In this document: in pieces, positions 33,036 to 39,682 of the stretch
Layout: the number at the start of each line of letters is the position of its first letter
Numbering within the stretch: the first letter of the stretch is position 1
Source of the DNA: Coriobacteriaceae bacterium
GTDB lineage: Bacteria; Actinomycetota; Coriobacteriia; Coriobacteriales; Atopobiaceae
Direction of reading: 5' to 3'
Length of the DNA: 39,682 nt
Assembly: GCA_003862195.1 (NCBI GenBank)
Contig: QOUO01000015.1
Coordinates: 1-39,682, forward strand
Notes under the pieces: model-generated
Seen by the model: the letters and a program-made list of their open reading frames with translations, nothing else
What the model was told of the DNA's origin: nothing
The model's database searches: none
Position numbers and translations under genes: made by a program

Positions 33036-34031
33036 ATGGGCGTTAATCTTCGTGGTCGTCACTTCCTGAAGCTTCTGGACTTCACCCCCGAGGAGATCAA
33101 CTATCTGCTCGACCTGTCCGTCGACTTCAAGAACATGAAGCGCGCTGGCGTTCCTCACCGCTACCTCGAGGGCAAGAACGTCGCCCTTCTCTTCGAGAAG
33201 ACCTCGACCCGTACCCGTTGCTCCTTCGAGGTTGGCGCCTATGACCTCGGCATGGGCTGCACCTACCTTGATCCCAGCGGTTCTCAGATGGGCCACAAGG
33301 AGTCCATCGCCGACACCGCTCGCGTCCTCGGCCGCATGTTCGACGGCATCGAGTACCGTGGCTTCGAGCAGACCAAGGTTGAGGAGCTCGCCAAGTACGC
33401 TGGCGTCCCCGTCTGGAACGGCCTCACCAACGAGTTCCACCCCACCCAGATGCTCGCTGACATCCTTACGATGAAGGAGAACTTCAACAACGACATCAAG
33501 GGTCGTCAGCTCACGTTCATGGGCGACGCTGGCAACAACGTCGGCAACTCCCTCATGGTCGTCTGCGCCAAGCTCGGCGTCAACTTCGTCGCCTGTGGCC
33601 CCAAGGAGAACATGCCTGAGGCTGACCTCGTCAAGCAGTGCGAGGCCATCGCCGCCGAGAACGGCTCCACGGTCAAGCTGACCGAGGACGTCCACGAGGG
33701 CGTCAAGGATGCCGACGCGATCTACACCGACATCTGGGTTTCCATGGGCCAGCCGGACGAGCTCTACAAGGAGCGCATCCCTCTGATGGAGCCCTACCGC
33801 GTCACCTCCGACGTCATGGCTCAGGCTCACGACGACTGCATCTTCCTGCACTGCCTGCCCTCCTTCCACGACACCAACACCACCAAGGGTGCTGAGGTCG
33901 CGAAGAAGTTCGGCATCACCGAGATGGAGGTCACGAACGAGGTCTTCGAGTCCCGTGCGTCCAAGGTCTTCGACGAGGCCGAGAACCGTATGCACACCAT
34001 CAAGGCCGTCATGTACGCGACCCTGAAGTAA
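33036..34031 (+). CDS. arcB: Ornithine carbamoyltransferase, catabolic
   Basis: It phosphorolyses citrulline to ornithine and carbamoyl phosphate. The 331-residue product has the carbamoyl-phosphate motif S57-T-R-T-R61, the HPTQ motif, and the ornithine-binding HCLPSFHD near the C-terminus. Length and the [19 protein letters not shown] segment fit the catabolic ArcB type. GAAAGGA lies five bases before the ATG. It follows arcA after 118 bases containing only the long hairpin. A strong terminator follows. Carbamate kinase, the enzyme that would use the carbamoyl phosphate, is not in the window. Confidence 0.97.
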   Translation: MGVNLRGRHFLKLLDFTPEEINYLLDLSVDFKNMKRAGVPHRYLEGKNVALLFEKTSTRTRCSFEVGAYDLGMGCTYLDPSGSQMGHKESIADTARVLGRMFDGIEYRGFEQTKVEELAKYAGVPVWNGLTNEFHPTQMLADILTMKENFNNDIKGRQLTFMGDAGNNVGNSLMVVCAKLGVNFVACGPKENMPEADLVKQCEAIAAENGSTVKLTEDVHEGVKDADAIYTDIWVSMGQPDELYKERIPLMEPYRVTSDVMAQAHDDCIFLHCLPSFHDTNTTKGAEVAKKFGITEMEVTNEVFESRASKVFDEAENRMHTIKAVMYATLK

Positions 34032-34055
34032 CCAATACATAGGTCTTGGTTAACG

Positions 34056-34088
34056 AGGCCTCCCCACGTATATGGGGAGGCCTTTTTC
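34056..34088 (+). terminator. Terminator after arcB
   Basis: AGGCCTCCCCA (34056-34066) and TGGGGAGGCCT (34073-34083) form a perfect 11-bp stem with loop CGTATA, followed by TTTTC. This is a strong intrinsic terminator, so arcD needs its own promoter or read-through. Confidence 0.92.
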
Positions 34089-34155
34089 GTGCAATTGTTT
34101 CATAAAATATATTGGAAATGCATGAGATTTGTCGCTGCATTGTGAAGCATTCGTA

Positions 34156-34161
34156 TACAAT
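34156..34161 (+). promoter_or_regulatory. Candidate -10 of arcD
   Basis: TACAAT lies 40 bases before the arcD ATG in an AT-rich gap after the arcB terminator. No clear -35 is seen at normal spacing. A half-site-like TTGTGAA stands at 34140-34146. Confidence 0.3.
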
Positions 34162-34201
34162 ATGTGTGTAAGGTCCATCACAAATTCTTAGGAGGAATTC
34201 G

Positions 34202-35683
34202 ATGGCAAACGAAGAAAAGGTGGACAACCCTAATGGCGTTGGCTTCTTCGGCCTCGTCGGTCTGGTTGTCTCATCCTGCATCGGCTCCGGCGTCTTCGCC
34301 CTTACTGGGCAGCTCGCCAACGTGGCATCCCCTGGTGCCGCGCTTGTCGCATGGGTGATCTGCGGCCTGGGCTTCCTGTTCCTGGCCCTGTCCCTTGCGA
34401 ACCTCGGTGCGAAGCGTCCTGACGCCGACGGCGTCGTCGCCTACGCAGAGGAGGGCTTCGGCAAGTTCGCCGGCTTCATCTCCGGTTGGGGATACTGGCT
34501 GTCCGCATGGCTGGGCAACGTCGGCTTCGCGACCATGGTCGCCCAGGTCCTCGGTTCCCAGTACTGCCTCGGCAAGGTGTTCCCTGGCTTCTTCTCCGTT
34601 CCCAGCACCGGCAACCCCGCCGTCGGCGGCGTCATCGTCATCTCCCTCGTCCTGTGGGCACTCACGTACCTCGTCATCCGTGGCGTCGAGAGCGCCGCGT
34701 TCTTCAACGCGGTCGTGATGGTCGTCAAGGTCGCCACCATCCTCATCTTCATCGTCTTCACCATCTTCTCCTTCAACGCCGGCGTCTTCTCCGCTGACTT
34801 CTGGGGAACCGCTGCCCGTAACGCCACCATCATCGCCGCCGGCACCAAGGGCGGTCTCGGCAGCGTCGCGAATCAGGTCACGCAGTGCATCCTCGTCATG
34901 ATGTGGGTCTTCATCGGCATCGAGGGCGCTTCCGTCATGTCCAAGCGTGCCCAGAAGAAGTCCGAGATCGGCTCCGCCACCATCCTTGGCCTTGTCGTCC
35001 TTCTCGTCCTCTACATCGGCGCTTCCGTGCTTCCCTACGGCGTCCTTCCCTACAAGGAGCTCGTCGCTGCCCCGAAGCCGGCCACCATCACCGTCTTCGA
35101 GCACATGGCTCCCGGTTGGGGCGGTGCCTTCATCTCCTGGGCAATCATCATCTCCGTCTGCGGCTCCTGGCTGTCCTTCACCATGCTGCCTGCAGAGTGC
35201 GCCTCGATGATGGCCGACCACGGCCTGCTCCCCAAGTCCTGGGACGAGCGTAACGCCGCCAACGCGCCTCAGATGTCGCTGCTGATCGTCGGCGTCCTCA
35301 CCGAGATCTTCATCATCATCGCGAGCTTCGCTGCCGACGCCTACACCTTCGCGATCTCGATGTGCACCGTCACCATCGTCATCACCTGGGCCTTCGCCGC
35401 TGCCTACCAGGTCAAGTACAGCGCACAGAACCACGAGGGCGGCCAGCTCGTCTGCGGCCTTCTCGCGCTCATCTTCCAGGTCGTCGGCGTCCTGTTCACG
35501 GGCTGGGGCTTCCTGCTGCTTGCCTGCCTGGGCTACATCCCCGGCATGTACTTCTACGTCAAGGCTCGTAAGGAGAACGGCGCCTCCGTCACCAAGGCCG
35601 AGTGGGCTGTCTACGCTGTCCTGACCATCCTGGGCATCATCTCCATCCCTCTGACGGCCGTCGGCATCATCCCGGTCTTCTAA
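34202..35683 (+). CDS. arcD: Amino acid antiporter, ArcD-type (APC superfamily)
   Basis: The 493-residue polytopic protein has about 12 hydrophobic spans and the APC-superfamily opening GLVVSSCIGSGVFALTGQLA. It belongs to the basic amino acid/polyamine antiporter (APA) branch. Given arcA and arcB upstream, it most probably exchanges extracellular arginine for ornithine. An agmatine/putrescine or lysine role is possible on sequence alone. TAGGAGG stands six bases before the ATG. Transcription is separated from arcB by a terminator and ends at another at 35706-35740. Confidence 0.9.
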   Translation: MANEEKVDNPNGVGFFGLVGLVVSSCIGSGVFALTGQLANVASPGAALVAWVICGLGFLFLALSLANLGAKRPDADGVVAYAEEGFGKFAGFISGWGYWLSAWLGNVGFATMVAQVLGSQYCLGKVFPGFFSVPSTGNPAVGGVIVISLVLWALTYLVIRGVESAAFFNAVVMVVKVATILIFIVFTIFSFNAGVFSADFWGTAARNATIIAAGTKGGLGSVANQVTQCILVMMWVFIGIEGASVMSKRAQKKSEIGSATILGLVVLLVLYIGASVLPYGVLPYKELVAAPKPATITVFEHMAPGWGGAFISWAIIISVCGSWLSFTMLPAECASMMADHGLLPKSWDERNAANAPQMSLLIVGVLTEIFIIIASFAADAYTFAISMCTVTIVITWAFAAAYQVKYSAQNHEGGQLVCGLLALIFQVVGVLFTGWGFLLLACLGYIPGMYFYVKARKENGASVTKAEWAVYAVLTILGIISIPLTAVGIIPVF

Positions 35684-35705
35684 ATCGGGGAATATGGGTT
35701 AACTT

Positions 35706-35740
35706 GGGGCAGGGTCCGTGGTGGTCCCTGCCCCTTTTTT
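35706..35740 (+). terminator. Terminator after arcD
   Basis: GGGGCAGGG (35706-35714) and CCCTGCCCC (35726-35734) form a 9-bp stem followed by TTTTTT. The ribosome-binding site of the next gene begins within ten bases, so read-through may supply it. Confidence 0.9.
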
Positions 35741-35755
35741 ATCTAAGGAGTCGAA

Positions 35756-36886
35756 ATGAACAACCCCATCAAGCTCATCGGCTGCGAGGACTGGCTCAAC
35801 GTCTACGAGAAGAGCGCAAAGTGGGACATCGCGCAGTCCACCTTTGCCTCGTTCACGATGGACGAGCTCATGAACCTGGATGACGAGGGCGGTGCGACGT
35901 TCTACGAGAGTCTCAACCGCGAGGTCATGAACTACGGCTGGATCGAGGGCTCTCCCGAGTTCAAGGACGAGGTCGCGAAGCTGTACCGCAAGCCCGTGAG
36001 CCCCACGAGGATCCTGCAGACCAACGGATGCACTGGCGCGAACCTCAACGCGATGCACGTCCTAATCGAGCCGGGAGACCACGTCGTTGCCGAGTGGCCG
36101 ACCTACACGCCGCTCTACGAGGTGCCGAGGCAGCTCGGTGCCAAGGTCGACTACTGGGAGCTCGAGGAGGGACTTGGCTGGAGGCCCGACATCGAGAAGC
36201 TCAAGAAGCTCGCGAAGCCCTCGACCAAGCTGATTTGCATCAACAACGCATCGAACCCCGTCGGCTGCGTACTCGACAAGGAGACGCTCGAGCAGATCGC
36301 GGAGATTGCCCGCTCGGTCGACGCATACGTGCTCTCCGACGAGGTCTACATGCCGATGGACAACACCGACCAGTACTGGTCCATGGCGGACGTGTACGAG
36401 AAGGCCATCGTCACGAACTCCATCAGCAAGACCTACTCCACCCCCGGCGCACGCATCGGCTGGGTGCTCGCCGATGAGGAGGTCGCTCAGCGCATCCGCG
36501 TGTACAGGGACTACTCGATGATCTGCGCTGGTGTCTTCAACGACATCCTCGCGACGTACGTTCTGAGGAACCGCGAGACGATTCTCAAGCGCAACCGCGA
36601 CATCTGCCATACCAACCATGACATCGTGGCCGAGTGGGTCAAGGGCCAGCCGCGTGCCAAGTGGAACGACCCCAAGGGCGTCTCCGTCTCGTACCTCCAG
36701 CTCGACATCCCCGAGTCCGACGAGGAGTTCTGCAAGAGGATCCTGAGCGAGAGGGGAGTGCTGCTCGTGCCCGGCACCCGCTTCGAGCTGCCCAACGGCG
36801 CGAGGCTTGGCTACTGCTGCCACGAGGACGTGCTGAGGAAGGGCCTGTCCCTCCTGGGTGACGCGCTTGCGGAGTACGACGCGTAA
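35756..36886 (+). CDS. Class I/II aminotransferase (ArcT-like)
   Basis: The 376-residue PLP enzyme has N167 in SNPVG, D195 in SDEVY, and the Schiff-base K225 in NSISKTYSTPGARIGW. The remainder fits fold-type I aspartate-aminotransferase-like enzymes of normal length. The substrate cannot be read from sequence. Putative aminotransferases named ArcT occur in some lactobacillus arc clusters, which supports a link to arginine or ornithine use, but a PLP lyase role cannot be excluded. AAGGAG lies five bases before the ATG. A terminator at 36921-36952 follows, so it forms a unit with, or just after, arcD. Confidence 0.88.
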   Translation: MNNPIKLIGCEDWLNVYEKSAKWDIAQSTFASFTMDELMNLDDEGGATFYESLNREVMNYGWIEGSPEFKDEVAKLYRKPVSPTRILQTNGCTGANLNAMHVLIEPGDHVVAEWPTYTPLYEVPRQLGAKVDYWELEEGLGWRPDIEKLKKLAKPSTKLICINNASNPVGCVLDKETLEQIAEIARSVDAYVLSDEVYMPMDNTDQYWSMADVYEKAIVTNSISKTYSTPGARIGWVLADEEVAQRIRVYRDYSMICAGVFNDILATYVLRNRETILKRNRDICHTNHDIVAEWVKGQPRAKWNDPKGVSVSYLQLDIPESDEEFCKRILSERGVLLVPGTRFELPNGARLGYCCHEDVLRKGLSLLGDALAEYDA

Positions 36887-36920
36887 GGTGCGCGTGCGGT
36901 CAGATAAATAGATATTGATG

Positions 36921-36952
36921 AAGCGGATATGCAGAAAACATATCCGCTTTTC
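36921..36952 (+). terminator. Terminator after the aminotransferase gene
   Basis: AAGCGGATATG (36921-36931) and CATATCCGCTT (36939-36949) pair perfectly over 11 bases with loop CAGAAAA, followed by TTTC. Confidence 0.88.
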
Positions 36953-37270
36953 ATTTCTCAACTATCTATTTGAGAAGATTATTGGAATACTTCCAAAAGG
37001 TTGGCGTGGCTCTGAGCTTGCCTTTTGTTATTGAGAAGAACAATGAGCCGGATGAGCGCTCGATATTTTCCCGCAAACGGTAATTGTCAAATTCATGACC
37101 GCTCGTGTAACAATTCACCGACTATTGCATAACGCTGGCGAATGTCACTCGTCCACTTTGACGAAGTCATGTAGGATATGTAGCGGAATTAAGCGGATTG
37201 TGTAGCCAAACTGTTACGCAGCCGCTGGCACTAGGTCGAGTGACGCATTGCGTCGAAAGGAGTTGCGGTC
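36953..37270. promoter_or_regulatory. AT-rich gap upstream of the first YfcC gene
   Basis: This 318-base stretch holds no credible gene. TTGACG around 37158-37163 is a possible -35, but the sequence 17 bases further (TAGCGG) is a poor -10. A short direct repeat, GCGGAATTAA then GCGGATT, lies just after. I cannot assign an operator. Confidence 0.35.
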
Positions 37271-38872
37271 ATGTCAGACACGACAGCGCAGCCGAAGAAG
37301 AAGAGGAAGATGCTCACGTCCTTCTCTATCATCTTCATCTTGCTGGCCATTGTGGCCATCGTCTCGATCCTCATGAACGGTACGCCGTACCACTATGAGG
37401 ACATCCAGGGGACGGTAACGGGCGCCACGCTTGGCAGCTTCATGATGGCCTCCGTCAACGGCTTCAAGGACGCCGTCGACGTCTGCCTCTTCGTGATGGT
37501 CCTCGGTGGCTTCCTCGGGATCGTCAACAAGACCGACGCGCTTGCGACGGGCATCGACGTCCTGGTCGAGAAGATGAACGGCAACGAGCTCAAGCTCATC
37601 CCGATCCTCATGGCCATCTTCGCCTTCGGCGGCACCACCTACGGCATGTGCGAGGAGACCGTCGGCTTCTACGCTCTGCTCTCCGCCACGATGATCGCGG
37701 CCGGCTATGACTCCCTCAGCGGCGCGATGATCGTCCTTCTCGGCGCTGGCGTCGGCTGCCTCGGTTCCACGGTCAACCCGTTCGCCACCGGCATCGCGAG
37801 CTCCGCGCTCACGGACATGGGCATCAAGGTCAACCAGGCCGTCGTCATCGGCCTTGGCCTCGTCCTTCTTGTCGTCTCCTATGGCATCTCCGTCTTCTTC
37901 GTGCTGCAGTACGCGAAGCGCGTCAAGGCCGACCCCTCCAAGTCCCTCATGAGCCAGGACGAGATCGATGCGTCCGTCGCGGCGTATGCCAACGAGGACG
38001 CGACCGACGAGAAGAAGAGCCTCTCTGGCAAGCAGAAGGCCGTCCTCTGGGTGTTCGCGGCAGCGTTCATCATCATGGTCATCTCCTTCGTGCCTTGGGA
38101 GGACCTCGGCAACAACTTCTTCGTCGCGGGCGCATCTTCCCACGAGGAGACCACCAAGGTCACCGCTTCCGACATCATCCAGCAGTACAGCGATGACAGC
38201 CTTGGCGACCTCAAGCTGACCCCGAAGAACACCAAGGGCACCCTCACCACCACCGTCACCGACAACGCTGGCTGGTCCGCGTTCCTGACGGGCACCCCGC
38301 TCGGCCAGTGGTACTTCGCAGAGTCCACCACCTGGTTCCTGCTCCTCGCAATCATCATCGGCATCATCGGAGGGCTTTCCGAGCATGAGATCGTCGACAC
38401 GTTCATGGCGGGCGCAGGCGACATGATGTCGGTCGTCATGATCATCGCGGTCTCCCGTGGCGTCTCCGTCCTGATGAAGAGCACGGGCATCGCGAACCTG
38501 GTCCTGGCCGACTCCGCCAACGCGCTGAAGGGCACCCCGGCAGTCGTGTTCACCATCGGCTCGTTCCTGCTGCTGTTCCTGCTCTCCTTCCTCATCCCGT
38601 CGACGTCCGGCCTGGCAACGCTGTCCATGCCCATCCTCGGGCCCCTGGCCGCAAAGCTCGGCTTCAACCCCGCGATCATGATCATGATCTTCTCCGCCGC
38701 ATGCGGCGTCGTGAACCTGATCACCCCTACGTCCGGTGCAATCATGGGCGGCCTTGCCCTGTCCCGCATCGAGTACGGCACGTGGGTCAAGTTCTGCCTC
38801 AAGATCGTCATCGCGATCTCTGTGGCCTGCATGGTCATCCTCTCCATCGCCATGGTTGCCATCCCGGCATAG
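37271..38872 (+). CDS. YfcC-family (DcuC-like) transporter
   Basis: The 533-residue polytopic membrane protein belongs to the C4-dicarboxylate anaerobic carrier-like YfcC family. Conserved segments include FVMVLGGFLGIVNKTDAL, EETVGFYALLSATM, and GCLGSTVNPFATGIASSAL. A soluble loop of about 40 residues, roughly 285-340, separates the two halves. YfcC proteins are often found with arginine deiminase genes and some act as arginine/ornithine antiporters, so that is the likely role here; peptide or dicarboxylate transport is an alternative. AAAGGAG lies eight bases before the ATG. A strong terminator follows and a second family member comes next. Confidence 0.92.
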   Translation: MSDTTAQPKKKRKMLTSFSIIFILLAIVAIVSILMNGTPYHYEDIQGTVTGATLGSFMMASVNGFKDAVDVCLFVMVLGGFLGIVNKTDALATGIDVLVEKMNGNELKLIPILMAIFAFGGTTYGMCEETVGFYALLSATMIAAGYDSLSGAMIVLLGAGVGCLGSTVNPFATGIASSALTDMGIKVNQAVVIGLGLVLLVVSYGISVFFVLQYAKRVKADPSKSLMSQDEIDASVAAYANEDATDEKKSLSGKQKAVLWVFAAAFIIMVISFVPWEDLGNNFFVAGASSHEETTKVTASDIIQQYSDDSLGDLKLTPKNTKGTLTTTVTDNAGWSAFLTGTPLGQWYFAESTTWFLLLAIIIGIIGGLSEHEIVDTFMAGAGDMMSVVMIIAVSRGVSVLMKSTGIANLVLADSANALKGTPAVVFTIGSFLLLFLLSFLIPSTSGLATLSMPILGPLAAKLGFNPAIMIMIFSAACGVVNLITPTSGAIMGGLALSRIEYGTWVKFCLKIVIAISVACMVILSIAMVAIPA

Positions 38873-38893
38873 CCTGCACGGCACAGGTAGAGA

Positions 38894-38922
38894 AGGGCGC
38901 CTCCCAAGGGGGCGCCCTTTTT
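38894..38922 (+). terminator. Terminator after the first YfcC gene
   Basis: AGGGCGCCTCC (38894-38904) pairs over 11 bases with GGGGGCGCCCT (38908-38918), one G-U, around loop CAA, followed by TTTT. Confidence 0.9.
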
Positions 38923-39031
38923 GCGTATGGAGAAGTTGGGGCAAATTGCATCAAGTTGTGAGAATAACGTTTACCGAGCAGCTTGACGCTGCGACAGATA
39001 AGACAAACTCACATGTTACAGAACGATTACG

Positions 39032-39045
39032 ATACATAAATGTAT
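39032..39045. promoter_or_regulatory. Palindrome before the second YfcC gene
   Basis: ATACATAAATGTAT is a perfect 6-2-6 palindrome in AT-rich DNA, 50 bases before the start of the next gene. Its size and base content resemble ArgR-type operators, but the match to a known consensus is not good enough to name it. Confidence 0.4.
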
Positions 39046-39095
39046 TCTATAAGTTGGCCGCGTGAGCGGCCATTGCTTTGAAGGGATGTGTAGCG

Positions 39096-39682
39096 GTGTC
39101 GGAGGGAAAGGGAAAGAAGAGAAGGGTACTCACGTCCTTCTCGATCATGTTCATATTGCTGGCGGCTATCGCGCTCATAAGCGTCGTGCTGTCGGCGTTC
39201 ACGAGTGAGGTCAAGGCCGTGTCGTTTGGCACACTCATGATGTCGCCCGTCAACGGTTTCAAGGACGGCCTTGGGGTCGCCCTCTTCGTGATGGTGCTGG
39301 GAGGTTTCCTCGCCATCGTGAACGCGACCGACGCGCTCTCCGCGGGCATCGGTGCGCTGGTCAAGCGCATGGGCGGCAATGAGCTCAAGCTCATCCCCGT
39401 GCTCATGTTCATCTTTGCGGTGCTGGGCAGCACCTATGGCTTCTGCGAGGAGACCGTCGGGTTCTACGCGCTGCTTTCGGCCACGATGATGGCCGCCGGC
39501 TTCGACTCGCTGACCGGTGCCATGATGGTGCTCCTGGGCGCCGGAGTCGGCTGCCTGGGCTCCACGGTGAACCCGTTCGCGACGGGCATCGCGTCTGACG
39601 TCCTGAGCTCGTGCGGCATCGTGGCGAACCAGGGAATCGTCATCGGCCTTGGCCTCGTCCTTCTCGTCACCTCGTACGTTGT
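39096..39682 (+). CDS. Second YfcC-family transporter, cut by window end
   Basis: The open frame runs from a GTG at 39096 to the end of the window (195 codons seen). The AAGGGA ribosome-binding site is nine bases upstream. The visible protein is a close paralogue of the preceding gene: both open with a basic patch then LTSFSI, and share FVMVLGGFL, NGNELKLIP-like (here GGNELKLIP), EETVGFYALLSATM and GVGCLGSTVNPFATGIAS. The second copy lacks about 12 residues in the first external loop after the first span. It begins a new transcription unit after a terminator. A recent tandem duplication with divergence of substrate or regulation is plausible. Confidence 0.9.
   Translation, partial: MSEGKGKKRRVLTSFSIMFILLAAIALISVVLSAFTSEVKAVSFGTLMMSPVNGFKDGLGVALFVMVLGGFLAIVNATDALSAGIGALVKRMGGNELKLIPVLMFIFAVLGSTYGFCEETVGFYALLSATMMAAGFDSLTGAMMVLLGAGVGCLGSTVNPFATGIASDVLSSCGIVANQGIVIGLGLVLLVTSYV

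Noticed and set aside
34140-34161. Rex-like redox operator before arcD (TTGTGAA half-site)
   Set aside because: Only one half matches; the other arm does not. A similar isolated half-site occurs before pckA. This is too weak to call.
1-39682. tRNA genes, rRNA genes, CRISPR arrays, insertion sequences or prophage
   Set aside because: On reading both strands I found no cloverleaf, repeat-spacer array, transposase or phage gene. Intergenic repeats are limited to hairpins and the short repeats reported.

Overview
The window is 39,682 bases of GC-rich, gene-dense bacterial DNA. GC-rich coding, frequent GTG/TTG starts, an [FeFe] hydrogenase, ATP-type PEP carboxykinase, an arginine deiminase locus and YfcC transporters suggest an anaerobic fermentative actinobacterium of class Coriobacteriia, probably of the Olsenella/Atopobium group. 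That placement is inferred from gene content; no rRNA gene is present. I see no tRNA, CRISPR, insertion sequence or phage gene. The window looks like chromosomal core plus a metabolic and surface-glycan region.

Layout. 1-3.8 kb (+): a membrane zinc-ribbon protein; thrS for a threonyl-tRNA synthetase without a TGS domain, behind an attenuator-like leader; and a shortened Cys/Met-metabolism PLP-enzyme homologue whose PLP lysine is replaced by arginine. 3.8-7.8 kb (-): a compact six-gene string read from 7818 down to 3822 (diacylglycerol-kinase-like lipid kinase, acyl-ACP thioesterase, Nudix hydrolase, small single-span membrane protein, thyA, folA), closed by a two-way terminator. 7.9-11.9 kb (+): ribonuclease D, YugP-type metallopeptidase, xseA, xseB, HIT protein. 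12-21 kb: an energy-metabolism block with ackA (+), an aldose-epimerase-like gene (-), pckA (+), a two-gene hydrogenase operon (+) and pta (-). 21-24.7 kb: UDP-galactopyranose mutase and GT2 (+), GT8 (-). 24.7-31.1 kb (-): P1-family peptidase, maf, ferredoxin, a TrmA/RlmD-family RNA methyltransferase, and polyphosphate kinase with an unusually long acidic tail. 31.6-39.7 kb (+): the arginine deiminase locus arcA, arcB, arcD, an aminotransferase, and two consecutive YfcC-family transporters, the second cut by the window end.

How the genes fit together. Pta and AckA convert acetyl-CoA to acetate and ATP. PEP carboxykinase links PEP and oxaloacetate. The hydrogenase and its NuoF/GltD-like flavoprotein partner should exchange electrons between H2, pyridine nucleotide and possibly ferredoxin. 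The arc genes catabolise arginine; carbamate kinase (arcC), needed to harvest ATP, is not in the window. Glf with the glycosyltransferases points to a galactofuranose-containing surface glycan.

Most worth a second look: the hydrogenase/GltD-NuoF hybrid pair, the thrS leader with a possible pseudoknot overlapping a terminator, the PLP-lysine-less enzyme homologue, the polyphosphate kinase tail, and the regulatory DNA around arcA (direct repeats, alternative hairpins, and a perfect 16-bp hairpin between arcA and arcB).
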